A stretch of DNA of 64,000 bases, taken from Lysobacter sp. HDW10. GTDB taxonomy: Bacteria; Pseudomonadota; Gammaproteobacteria; Xanthomonadales; Xanthomonadaceae. Shown here piece after piece: positions 54,728 through 64,000 of this stretch. A model generated the notes under the pieces. The model was not told where the DNA came from. It did not search any database and worked only from the letters and a program-made list of their open reading frames with translations. The stretch is taken from contig NZ_CP049864.1 of assembly GCF_011300685.1 (NCBI RefSeq), positions 1,790,885 to 1,854,884 on the forward strand, written 5' to 3'. The first letter of the stretch is position 1. Every line of letters begins with the position of its first letter. Both the position numbers and the translations under genes were made by a program.

Positions 54728-56065
54728 CTACGCGCTAGCATCCAAGGCAGATTGGCGAGCGGCGCGCAAGGCGTCCAGCTTTTCTTTCAACTTGATTTCC
54801 AAGCCGCGTGTGACTGGCACGTAATACACGCGTTCTCCCATGGCGTCAGGAAAGCCCGACTGCGACAAGGCAACGCCACCTTCGACATCGTGGTCGTACT
54901 GATAGCCTTTGGAATAGCCCAAAGATTTCATTAACTTCGTAGGCGCGTTTCTCAAATGCATGGGCACATCCAAAGTACCGAGAGACTGTGCATCCGACAC
55001 CGCCGATTTGTAAGCCACATAGCCGGCATTCGACTTGGCCGTGCTTGCAAGATAGATCACCACTTGCGCCAACGCCAATTCGCCTTCCGGTGAACCTAAA
55101 CGGTCGTAGGCATCCCATGCATCTGTGGCCATCTGCAACGCGCGTGGATCGGCCAGGCCAATGTCTTCAACGGCCATGCGCGTCAATCGTCTTGCCAAAT
55201 AGATTGGATCGCAGCCACCATCCAACATGCGCGCAAACCAATACAAGGCACCATCAGGATTGGAGCTACGTACGTTCTTATGCAGTGCCGAAATTTGATC
55301 GTGGAATTGCTCGCCACGCTTGTCGAATCGGCGGGTACGATCTGCGAGGACTTGCGCCAGGGTCGCCTCGGTAATCGTATTGCTTTCTTCTGATGCAATG
55401 GATGCGGCTATTTCTAGAAGCGTGAGTGCGCGACGCACGTCGCCATCCGATGCGACAGCGATGTCCGCGAGTCGATCTGCGGATACCTGAAGGGCGCTGT
55501 TGCCCAGGCCATGTGTCGTGTCTGCCAAGGCCTGCTCAAGCGCCGTGACAATATCTTCGACGGCGAGTGTTTCCATGACATGCACTCTGCATCTGGACAA
55601 CAATGCAGAATTGAGCTCGAACGAAGGGTTCTCAGTCGTTGCGCCAACAAACGTGATGCTACCGCGCTCGATGAACGGCAAGAACGCATCTTGTTGGACC
55701 TTGTTGAAACGATGGACTTCATCTACGAACAACACAGTGCGGCGCCCGTTTTGAAAACGTGCCTCTGCTTCTTGTAGAACTTTACGGACTTCTGGCAAAC
55801 CCGACATCACGGCAGATATCGAGACGAACTCGGCGTCTGCATACTGCGCGAGCAGCAAGGCCAAAGTGGTTTTGCCACAGCCGGGTGGACCCCACAACAC
55901 CATCGAGTGGATACGCCCTGCTTCAATGGCGCGTCGGAGTGCGCTGCCCTCGCCCAGCAGTCGTTTTTGTCCGACCATGTCTGCCAATGCGCGCGGGCGC
56001 ATGCGTTCCGCGAGCGGGCGTGCCTCGTCAGACATTGGAGAAAAAAGCGAATCAGGTTGCGTCAT
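54728..56065 (-). CDS. rarA: replication-associated recombination protein A
   Basis: The protein has 445 residues from ATG 56065 (MTQPDSLFSP). It is an AAA+ ATPase with Walker A GPPGCGKTT, Walker B in VLFVDEVHRF, sensor 1 in FVGATTENPSFE and arginine finger SRCRV. The C-terminal tetramerisation domain is present. It acts at stalled replication forks with SSB. The order lolA-DUF3011-rarA fits the usual ftsK-lolA-rarA neighbourhood. Confidence 0.95.
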   Translation of the reverse strand: MTQPDSLFSPMSDEARPLAERMRPRALADMVGQKRLLGEGSALRRAIEAGRIHSMVLWGPPGCGKTTLALLLAQYADAEFVSISAVMSGLPEVRKVLQEAEARFQNGRRTVLFVDEVHRFNKVQQDAFLPFIERGSITFVGATTENPSFELNSALLSRCRVHVMETLAVEDIVTALEQALADTTHGLGNSALQVSADRLADIAVASDGDVRRALTLLEIAASIASEESNTITEATLAQVLADRTRRFDKRGEQFHDQISALHKNVRSSNPDGALYWFARMLDGGCDPIYLARRLTRMAVEDIGLADPRALQMATDAWDAYDRLGSPEGELALAQVVIYLASTAKSNAGYVAYKSAVSDAQSLGTLDVPMHLRNAPTKLMKSLGYSKGYQYDHDVEGGVALSQSGFPDAMGERVYYVPVTRGLEIKLKEKLDALRAARQSALDASA

Positions 56066-56111
56066 GCGATCACTATACAGCCGCACTGACGCAACCTCTT
56101 AGCCACTTTAG

Positions 56112-57029
56112 TTACGGTTGATCGTCCGTTCTAAGATCGTTGATGCTCGAAGATCCGGTACGAATACGCGCTTCAAAGTTACGCGTTTGCCAATTGCCGT
56201 CATTGATACTGACACCGTATTTTCCGCGCACGTAGTACTCATTCCGGGATGCAGGCTGTTGCTGATAGCTGATGTTTGTTTTCACCTGCACGCTTGAAAC
56301 GCGTGATTGTCGGCGGATGTCTGCTTCGATGGCACGTTCAAGGGCATTGCGTGCCACGTTTGTCATGACGGTGCCTTGTGACCAATTGCCACCGGGCATG
56401 CCCCCGTTGCCTGAGGTGTATCGATAGTTGACGGTGCCCACGCGGTTGTAGTTATCGACAGTCGTGTCGAACTCGGCGGAATACGTACGATTCCCCCAGA
56501 TGCTTTGCGCCAAACCGTTGACGGCTGTGCCGCCGCGAATGGGCGTGCTGCGGGCATTGATAATGCGTACGTCACTTAACCGGTTGTACTCGCCATTCGG
56601 GGGTCGCATTTGCGTGCGCAATGCACTTTCAATGGCGCGCTCTGTTTGATACGGAAGTCCGCTTTGACCGCCGCCATTGCCTGGATAGCCGTTCAAGGAG
56701 ACCAAGCGGAACTCCGCGCGACACCCTTGCGTCACCGTGACATTGGCGACATTGATAAACATGGTTCGACCGTTGATGCAGGCGGCACTGCTGACTTGAC
56801 GCACGAACTCGGCGCGATATCCATTGGGGATACTGCAGGTTTGTGAGCGACCGTTGGTCGAACCGCAGGTGCCGACATTGCCGTTGGGACCGTTTTGCTG
56901 GGTGTTCTGTCCACCCAGAATGGCGCCAATGATCTGTGCCCAGTCCACGCTTTGCGCGGATGCAGGAAGCGCCGAGAGTACACCTGACAGAAACACGCTA
57001 GTAGCGAGCCATTTGAATCGAGTATTCAT
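56112..57029 (-). CDS. secreted DUF3011-like protein
   Basis: The protein has 305 residues with a signal peptide (to about PASAQ). A Gly/Asn-rich segment leads to a DUF3011-like unit (CSIPNGYRAEFVRQVSSAACINGRTM then GCRAEFRL). The second half contains repeats around an RVSSVQVKTNISYQQQ strand and resembles a periplasmic beta-rich domain. Function is unknown. It is inserted between rarA and lolA. Confidence 0.7.
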   Translation of the reverse strand: MNTRFKWLATSVFLSGVLSALPASAQSVDWAQIIGAILGGQNTQQNGPNGNVGTCGSTNGRSQTCSIPNGYRAEFVRQVSSAACINGRTMFINVANVTVTQGCRAEFRLVSLNGYPGNGGGQSGLPYQTERAIESALRTQMRPPNGEYNRLSDVRIINARSTPIRGGTAVNGLAQSIWGNRTYSAEFDTTVDNYNRVGTVNYRYTSGNGGMPGGNWSQGTVMTNVARNALERAIEADIRRQSRVSSVQVKTNISYQQQPASRNEYYVRGKYGVSINDGNWQTRNFEARIRTGSSSINDLRTDDQP

Positions 57030-57116
57030 TCCGACGCCCTCTTGGAAATTCGTTCGCGTTCTACTTATAGCCGTCGCCTGTGAGCGTCAAATCAACGCAC
57101 GATGCCGGTGCGCGCT

Positions 57117-57743
57117 TCACTCGCCAACGACGTCAGTGCCTTTTGGCACAACAAACTTGAAGTTGCTTGCCGGCAGCGAAACGTTGCGCTCCCACTTTGC
57201 GAAGACCATCTTCGTGGTTTGTCCCAAGGCGTCTTTCAGATCGACCGCATACAACTGATTGTCCTTGAAACCGAGACGTGCACTTTCAATGTTGGCTTCA
57301 CCTTTGTTCTTAGGTGTGAGCTCCAGCCACTCAATGCCGTTCTGCTTGGCGCCTTCGCGCACGTTGAACATGGCATCGAGTTTCTTGGGATCGGTGAGCA
57401 CAGTGAGCGGGCTGTTTTGCTCTTCCGCACCCTGCGCACGTTTGGTGACTTGATTCAGATCGGGCTCGTGAATCCAAACAAATGTGCCATCCGCAATGAT
57501 GAGCTGTTGATAGGGCTTCACGTATTCCCAGCGAAACAAATTCGGCTTCGACATAGAGACGCGACCCGAACTACTTGTCTTCAATCGACCTTTCGGATCG
57601 TAGACCTGCTGCGCAAAGCCACCGCGAACGGTTTTTAATCCTTGCGTGAACTGGTTGAGTTGCTCGCGCCCGCTTGCATAGGCTGCCATGGGCATCAACA
57701 CGAATGCCACAGTGGCGGCGGTGAGTGCTTTCGTAAGCGTCAT
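57117..57743 (-). CDS. lolA: outer-membrane lipoprotein carrier protein
   Basis: The protein has 208 residues with a signal peptide ending near AYASG. The mature part shows the LolA pattern (LKTVRGGFAQQVYDPKGRLKTSSSGRVSMSKPNLFRWEY) in order. It ferries lipoproteins from LolCDE to LolB across the periplasm. It lies 114 bp behind ftsK on the same strand. Confidence 0.95.
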   Translation of the reverse strand: MTLTKALTAATVAFVLMPMAAYASGREQLNQFTQGLKTVRGGFAQQVYDPKGRLKTSSSGRVSMSKPNLFRWEYVKPYQQLIIADGTFVWIHEPDLNQVTKRAQGAEEQNSPLTVLTDPKKLDAMFNVREGAKQNGIEWLELTPKNKGEANIESARLGFKDNQLYAVDLKDALGQTTKMVFAKWERNVSLPASNFKFVVPKGTDVVGE

Positions 57744-57857
57744 GCCTGTGCTCCGTTGAAACTGAGATCAAGTTTTACGGAAGCAAGCTGAATGCGGTTT
57801 CAAATGCGCATGCGAGCCTGAACGGCCGTTTCGGAAAGTTGCTTGCCTTAGCGCGTA

Positions 57858-60221
57858 TCAATCACGCGGTGGCGGTGGCGCCAACACAGTGCGATCCCCA
57901 TTATGTTCAGGCGGCGTCACGACGCCAGCGGCTTCCATCGCTTCGACCAATCGTGCGGCACGGTTGTAGCCAATCTTCAAGCGGCGTTGAACGCCTGAAA
58001 TGGAGGCGCGTCGCGTTTCAGTAACGATGCGTACCGCTTCGTCGTACAGAGGGTCGCTTTCATCACCACCCGAGTTCGCTGCTTCCGGCAGTCCGCCCAT
58101 GCCGACAGTGCTGCCGTCGTACATCGTCTGCACTTCTTCCAATACACCGTCGATGTAATCCGGCTGCGCCCCACCCGCCTTCAAGTGCTCGACCACGCGA
58201 TGCACTTCTTCATCGCTTACAAACGCGCCGTGCACACGCTCAGGCAAAGAAGTACCTGGCGGCATATACAACATATCGCCGTGCCCCAACAGCGTTTCTG
58301 CACCCGATTGATCCAAGATGGTGCGGGAATCAATCTTGCTTGAAACTTGGAATGCGATGCGTGTGGGAATGTTTGCCTTAATCAAACCCGTGATGACGTC
58401 AACCGACGGGCGCTGCGTCGCCAAGATCAAATGGATACCCGCTGCCCGTGCCTTCTGCGCAAGACGTGCAATGAGTTCTTCGACCTTTTTGCCGACGATC
58501 ATCATCATGTCGGCGAATTCGTCGATGAAAACCACGATATACGGCAGCGGTTCTAGTGCAGCAGGCGCTTCATCAGGCATGCCCGACGGTTTGAACAGCG
58601 GATCCATGATCGGCTGACCGGCATCGGCGGCGTCTTTCACTTTCTTGTTGAAGCCGGCCAAATTGCGGACGCCGACGGCGCTCATCAACTTGTAGCGGCG
58701 TTCCATTTCGCCGACGCACCAACGCAGTCCGTTGGCCGCTTCTTTCATGTCGGTGACAACAGGTGCCAGCAAATGCGGAATGCCTTGGTACACAGACAGT
58801 TCCAGCATCTTCGGGTCGATCATCAGCATGCGGACGTCTTTGGCACTGGCTTTGAATAACAAAGACAGCACCATGGCGTTCACTGCCACCGACTTACCTG
58901 AACCCGTTGTGCCTGCGACCAACAAGTGCGGCATGCGCGCAAGATCGGCGACGGTTGGATGTCCAGCGATGTCCTTGCCCAAGGCCAAGGTGAGGGGGCT
59001 ACTGGCCTTGTCGTATTCCTTGGAACGCAGGAGCTCGCTCAGGTAAATCATTTCGCGACGGACGTTGGGAATTTCCAGGCCAATGACAGATTTACCTGGA
59101 ATAACGTCCACCACGCGCACGGACTTCACCGAGAGGCCACGCGCGATGTCTTTGTCTAGCGACGCAATTTGGCTCACCTTGATGCCAGGTGCGGGCTCGA
59201 TTTCGAAGCGCGTGATGACGGGGCCCGGATAGGCGCCCACAACCTGCGCATCAATGCGGAAGTCTTTCAGCTTGTATTCGATTTGACGCGAGAGGGTTTC
59301 AAGCGTTTCTTCGTCATAGCCCTTTGGCTGCGGCTTGGGATCGTCCAGCAAGGCCAGCGGTGGCACTGAGCCTGGATCACCGCCCGTGAACAGCGGAATC
59401 TGCTGGTCGCGTTTAGCACGCTCACTCTTTTCTACGATCGGTGCGGCCGGCGGTTCGATTTTGACTTTCTCGCGCTTGGCGCGAAGTTCCGTATCTTGCT
59501 TACGCGCTTCCTCGCGTACTTCGCGCATTTGCCGTGCTTCTTGCCATTGCACGGCTTGCAATTGTTTCGCACGGAACAGGCTTGGGATCTTGAGCACCCA
59601 GCCACCGATCCAATCCATGACCTTGAACCAAGACAGCCCCGTCGCGAGCGTCAGCGAAACCATCAAGAGCGTCAGCAGAAACAACATGCTGCCCACGGCG
59701 CCGAAACCCTTGGTCAAGGAACGGCCGACGAGTTCGCCAAGAATGCCCCCTGCCTGCGCCGAGAAGTGCTCGACACTCCCGATACGGACGTGCAGGATGC
59801 CCACCGCCGAAATGATGAACGCAAAGATCCCGATCAAGCGGAAGGCGGCGCCCACGTCAGGTTCACCGTCTCCGTCGCTGTCTGTCTTGAACAAGACCAG
59901 CCAACAGACGGCACCGAGTGCAATAGGAATGAACCAGGCGACGTAGCCGAACAGGAAGATGAGAATCGAGGACAGGTAGGCGCCAACTCGGCCACCGGCA
60001 TTGTGCAGCTCACCGGTGACCCCCAAACTGCCGCCAGTGGACCAACCCGGGTCCGCTGACGAGTAGGTAAAGAGACTCGCGAACAAATACAGCAATACCG
60101 GCGCGATGGCGATCATAGAGAGATCGCGCATCATCTTCTGACGCCTCGGATTGGGTGGCGCAGCGACGCGTTCGGGTGCGGGCGTTGGACGCTTACGACG
60201 CGTCGGATTGCGCGATGCCAC
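57858..60221 (-). CDS. ftsK: DNA translocase FtsK
   Basis: The protein has 787 residues: four N-terminal membrane helices, a charged linker (residues about 230-290) and the motor domain with Walker [14 protein letters not shown] and Walker [14 protein letters not shown]. The C-terminal gamma domain ([36 protein letters not shown]) reads KOPS and activates XerD at dif. Without the prophage and island it would lie about 12 kb from dif, so motor gene and target are close. Confidence 0.97.
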   Translation of the reverse strand: MASRNPTRRKRPTPAPERVAAPPNPRRQKMMRDLSMIAIAPVLLYLFASLFTYSSADPGWSTGGSLGVTGELHNAGGRVGAYLSSILIFLFGYVAWFIPIALGAVCWLVLFKTDSDGDGEPDVGAAFRLIGIFAFIISAVGILHVRIGSVEHFSAQAGGILGELVGRSLTKGFGAVGSMLFLLTLLMVSLTLATGLSWFKVMDWIGGWVLKIPSLFRAKQLQAVQWQEARQMREVREEARKQDTELRAKREKVKIEPPAAPIVEKSERAKRDQQIPLFTGGDPGSVPPLALLDDPKPQPKGYDEETLETLSRQIEYKLKDFRIDAQVVGAYPGPVITRFEIEPAPGIKVSQIASLDKDIARGLSVKSVRVVDVIPGKSVIGLEIPNVRREMIYLSELLRSKEYDKASSPLTLALGKDIAGHPTVADLARMPHLLVAGTTGSGKSVAVNAMVLSLLFKASAKDVRMLMIDPKMLELSVYQGIPHLLAPVVTDMKEAANGLRWCVGEMERRYKLMSAVGVRNLAGFNKKVKDAADAGQPIMDPLFKPSGMPDEAPAALEPLPYIVVFIDEFADMMMIVGKKVEELIARLAQKARAAGIHLILATQRPSVDVITGLIKANIPTRIAFQVSSKIDSRTILDQSGAETLLGHGDMLYMPPGTSLPERVHGAFVSDEEVHRVVEHLKAGGAQPDYIDGVLEEVQTMYDGSTVGMGGLPEAANSGGDESDPLYDEAVRIVTETRRASISGVQRRLKIGYNRAARLVEAMEAAGVVTPPEHNGDRTVLAPPPPRD

Positions 60222-60266
60222 TTCCTGTATTACCTCAATTTGCTTCGATAAGTCATTGAGTTTGAA

Positions 60267-61334
60267 TCAAAGCTTCATATCTAGCAAGGCCGGATGCACC
60301 AGCTTCCCACCTTCAACATTAATGCCTTTCACCAAGGCCTCGTTGTTGCGCCATTGACCCTCGGCCAACTTATTGACCCACGGCAGGATCGCCGCACAGA
60401 TGGCTTGAGAGCTGGTTTGCGGTACGGCACCTGGCATATTGGTCACGCAGAAATGGGTCACGCCCTCTTCCACATAGGTCGGATCCTTCCAAGTTGTCGG
60501 ACGCGAAGTCTCAAAGCAGCCCCCTTGATCAATCGCAATGTCGACCACGACGCTACCATCTTGCATGTCTTTCAACATGTCGCGTGTCATGACGTGCGGC
60601 GCCTTGGCACCTGTCACCAAAACCGCACCTACGACCAAATCGGCCTTGGCGACGGCCTGAGCGACTACATCGTGATACGGATACAGTGCGGTCACGTTGT
60701 TGCCCAGACGCATCATTTCTTCCATGCGATCCGTGCGCATTTCAAAGACGGTGACGTTGGCGCCACCTGCAGCAGCCAAGGCCGCAGCAGCGCCACCGGC
60801 CTTACCTGCACCGAAGACGACCACGTTGCCGCGTTCGGTCGAAGCCAAGCCGCCGAGTAACTTTCCCTTCCCGCCCATCGGCTGATGCAACAAATGTGTG
60901 CCCACTTGCACGCCGATCTTCCCAGCGATGACGGACATCGGGGCAAGAAGCGGCAAGTCGCCGTTCGGCAGTTCAACGGTTTCGAATGCGACGCCCGTCA
61001 AGCCGATGTCCAGCAATTGGCGGGTCAATTCGGGTTCTGCGGCCAAGTGCAAATAGCAGAACAGCAAATGGTCTTTGCGCAGGTGCTTAAGGTCGCCGGC
61101 AATCGGCTCTTTCACCTTGACGATCATTTCACCTTTGGCATAAAGCGCTTCGGCATCCGCTGCAATCTTGACGCCCAACTTTTCGTAGTCGGCGTCTTTG
61201 AACCCCGATTTGATCCCGGCATCCTTCTCAACCCAGACTTCGTGACCACGCTTGACGAGATCGCCTGCGGCTGCCGGCACTAGAGCAACACGGCCTTCAA
61301 GGGTCTTGGTTTCTTTGGGCACACCGATACGCAT
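60267..61334 (-). CDS. ald: alanine dehydrogenase
   Basis: The protein has 355 residues. The N-terminus MRIGVPKETKTLEGRVALVPA is the family signature, and a Rossmann site follows (VVFGAGKAGGAAAALAAAGGANV). It reversibly deaminates L-alanine to pyruvate with NAD+. It is divergent from trxB; the intergenic region is about 130 bp. Confidence 0.96.
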   Translation of the reverse strand: MRIGVPKETKTLEGRVALVPAAAGDLVKRGHEVWVEKDAGIKSGFKDADYEKLGVKIAADAEALYAKGEMIVKVKEPIAGDLKHLRKDHLLFCYLHLAAEPELTRQLLDIGLTGVAFETVELPNGDLPLLAPMSVIAGKIGVQVGTHLLHQPMGGKGKLLGGLASTERGNVVVFGAGKAGGAAAALAAAGGANVTVFEMRTDRMEEMMRLGNNVTALYPYHDVVAQAVAKADLVVGAVLVTGAKAPHVMTRDMLKDMQDGSVVVDIAIDQGGCFETSRPTTWKDPTYVEEGVTHFCVTNMPGAVPQTSSQAICAAILPWVNKLAEGQWRNNEALVKGINVEGGKLVHPALLDMKL

Positions 61335-61358
61335 GAGAAGCTCCGTAGAGGAATCTGA

Positions 61359-62417
<1,059 letters not shown>

Positions 62418-62473
62418 GTGAGATCTGGCGCGACGCAACGTTGCGCTGATGGACGGCGTGCGAGGATGCCTGC

Positions 62474-63769
62474 ATGAACTTGCTTGATCCTCGCACAGCG
62501 CGGGCGCGCGATTTGCGTCGTATGAAATTGATTGCGTTGGCCCTACTCCTGAGTTCGGTCGCGCTTTTGGTCTTGGCGCATGTGATGGGTCGCCAGGGCA
62601 TGTGGGGTTGGGTCGGCGCTTACGCCGAAGCCTCCATGGTTGGGGCTTTGGCCGATTGGTTCGCGGTTGTCGCATTGTTTCGCCGCCCACTCGGACTCCC
62701 CATTCCGCACACGGCCATCATTCCTGAAAACAAGACGCGCATTGCAACGGCGCTGGCTGACTTTGTCGGCAACCATTTCCTCGCGCCCAAACAAATCGTG
62801 GCGCGGATTGAAGCATGGAACCCGGCATTGGCCCTCGGCGCGTTTTTCTCGCGACCCGCTCAGGTTCGAAATCTGTCACGGCAGTTGCAATCTTGGGTGC
62901 ACGCCTCTTTAGGTGCGTTGGATGCCCCGGCGCTTGAACGCGCCTTGGTATCTATCGCGCGTGATCAACTCTCGAAATGGAATGCGGCCACAACGGCAGC
63001 ACAACTCATCCGTGTACTCACTGAAGGTAATCATCATCAGCGCGTGTTGAATACAGGGCTGGTGCAGATCGGCAGGTGGGTTGATCAGACTGAAGTACGT
63101 GGCTATATCAGCGAAAAGCTCTCAGGCATGGCGCGTCGAGAGTTCCCGAAAATGACCTGGCTGGTCGACAAGGTGCATTCGACGGATGAGATTGCGGACG
63201 CACTCAGTGAGAAAGTGGCCAACGCCATCATTGATGAATTGCAGGCGGTCTTGAACGATCCGCAACACCCGCTGCGCGCTCGCTATGGACAGGAAGCGGC
63301 CAAGCTCTTGGCACGGCTTGAGGACGACGCCGAACTGCAAGGCAAAGTGGCTGACTTCAAGCAACAGCTGTTGGAAAGCGAATCCGTCAATGACTATGTG
63401 CGCCACGTGTGGCAGCGTATGCGCGATTGGCTGAAGGAGGACCTCGCGTCGCCAAACTCTGTGGCCATGGGGTATTTCGAATCATATGCAACACGCATTG
63501 GAGTGAACCTCAGAGACAACGTGCAGTGGCAAAACCTGGCGAACGCGCAAATCCTCATTGCTGCGGAACACCTCGCGGGTGCCTTACGAAAGGTAGCGCC
63601 GGACTACATCAAGGAGACCATCGAGTCTTGGGACACCCGCTTTCTCGTGAATGAAATCGAACAAAGTGTGGGCGTGGATCTTCAATTCATTCGATTCAAC
63701 GGCACACTGATTGGTGGACTGGTCGGATTGGCACTGTACGGACTCTTGCAACTTCCCCTATTCAATTGA
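62474..63769 (+). CDS. DUF445-family membrane protein (YjiN-like)
   Basis: The protein has 431 residues with two N-terminal and one or two C-terminal membrane segments around a long helical middle. The motifs VGALADWFAVVALFRRPLG and PHTAIIPENKTRIATALADFV mark DUF445. It is an inner-membrane protein of unknown role. It is followed after 8 bp by a glutathione S-transferase gene. Confidence 0.9.
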   Translation: MNLLDPRTARARDLRRMKLIALALLLSSVALLVLAHVMGRQGMWGWVGAYAEASMVGALADWFAVVALFRRPLGLPIPHTAIIPENKTRIATALADFVGNHFLAPKQIVARIEAWNPALALGAFFSRPAQVRNLSRQLQSWVHASLGALDAPALERALVSIARDQLSKWNAATTAAQLIRVLTEGNHHQRVLNTGLVQIGRWVDQTEVRGYISEKLSGMARREFPKMTWLVDKVHSTDEIADALSEKVANAIIDELQAVLNDPQHPLRARYGQEAAKLLARLEDDAELQGKVADFKQQLLESESVNDYVRHVWQRMRDWLKEDLASPNSVAMGYFESYATRIGVNLRDNVQWQNLANAQILIAAEHLAGALRKVAPDYIKETIESWDTRFLVNEIEQSVGVDLQFIRFNGTLIGGLVGLALYGLLQLPLFN

Positions 63770-63777
63770 GGCGACCT

Positions 63778-64000
63778 ATGCGCACTTTATATGTGGCAAA
63801 TAAGAACTACTCGTCATGGTCGCTGCGGCCATGGATTCTCTTACGCGTCCTGGGGATCCCCTTTGAAGAGCGTTTGGTGCCATTTGGTTCGGGCTACGGG
63901 TTCTCACCCACACAACGCGTCCCTTGTTTGATTGAAGATGGCATAACGGTGTGGGACTCGCTCTCAATCGTGGAGTTCATTGCGGAAAGCCATGCCGAAG
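63778..64000 (+). CDS. glutathione S-transferase (3' truncated by window)
   Basis: Only 74 codons are visible. The start MRTLYVANKNYSSWSLRPWILL is a thioredoxin-fold GST N-terminal domain, with the cis-Pro in QRVPCLIEDG and the glutathione-binding WDSLSIVEFIAE. It conjugates or reduces with glutathione. The rest lies outside the window. Confidence 0.9.
   Translation, partial: MRTLYVANKNYSSWSLRPWILLRVLGIPFEERLVPFGSGYGFSPTQRVPCLIEDGITVWDSLSIVEFIAESHAE

Overview
The window looks like the replication-terminus region of a gammaproteobacterial chromosome of the Xanthomonadales (Lysobacteraceae) type. The reasons are a near-consensus XerC/XerD dif site at 13045-13072, ftsK nearby, a Zot/TspB-type filamentous prophage integrated at dif, and a XanB-type bifunctional mannose-1-phosphate enzyme. 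The genus cannot be fixed from sequence alone. The chromosomal backbone (1-13044 and 46058-64000) has moderate GC. The DNA between holds blocks that look clearly richer in GC, most strongly 32.8-39.4 kb.

Left backbone: split transhydrogenase pntAA(partial)-pntAB-pntB, purB, fumC, a GntR-controlled ABC export operon with its own promoter/operator, a threonine-dehydratase-like enzyme, a PQQ-type sugar dehydrogenase lipoprotein, a CDF metal exporter and a TerC-family protein. Right backbone: a PAP2 phosphatase whose ATG lies inside the dif arm, an aldehyde dehydrogenase/SDR pair, two small membrane proteins with an ECF sigma factor, cysD-cysNC (sulfate activation), xanB, rarA, a DUF3011 protein, lolA, ftsK, ald, trxB, a DUF445 protein and the start of a glutathione S-transferase.

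Prophage A (13056-20208, unit length about 7.1 kb) is a complete-looking inovirus: Rep, ssDNA-binding protein, small coat protein, major coat protein followed by a strong terminator, a second coat-like protein, a 23-residue mini-protein, a TspB/pIII-like adhesin, a DUF2523/pVI-like protein and a Zot/pI ATPase on the minus strand. A divergent plus-strand regulatory operon crosses the attachment site. Its right junction is followed by 62 bp identical to the dif/PAP2 junction at 46050-46111, so a 25.8-kb accessory island (20254-46049) sits between direct repeats.

The island holds, in order: an SseB-like two-gene unit; a divergent KfrA/TnpT-like and tyrosine-recombinase (TnpS-like) pair; a tightly coupled five-gene operon of metallophosphoesterase, all-helical GASH-like protein, two P-loop GTPase-like proteins and a large GAP1-like protein (24753-31716); insertion-sequence debris; a high-GC RND efflux operon ending in its TetR regulator; TetR and IS5-type remnants; a secreted SDR with an AlgE-like outer-membrane protein and a gene cut by an IS3-family element; and the end of a second filamentous element (B) whose repressor-like gene starts inside the attachment core.

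The most interesting system is the five-gene GTPase/phosphoesterase operon, which matches the layout of predicted GTPase-centred biological conflict (anti-phage) systems. The second is the way both dif-integrated elements and the host PAP2 gene place coding sequence directly over the attachment core, so integration and excision would rewrite protein ends or start regions.
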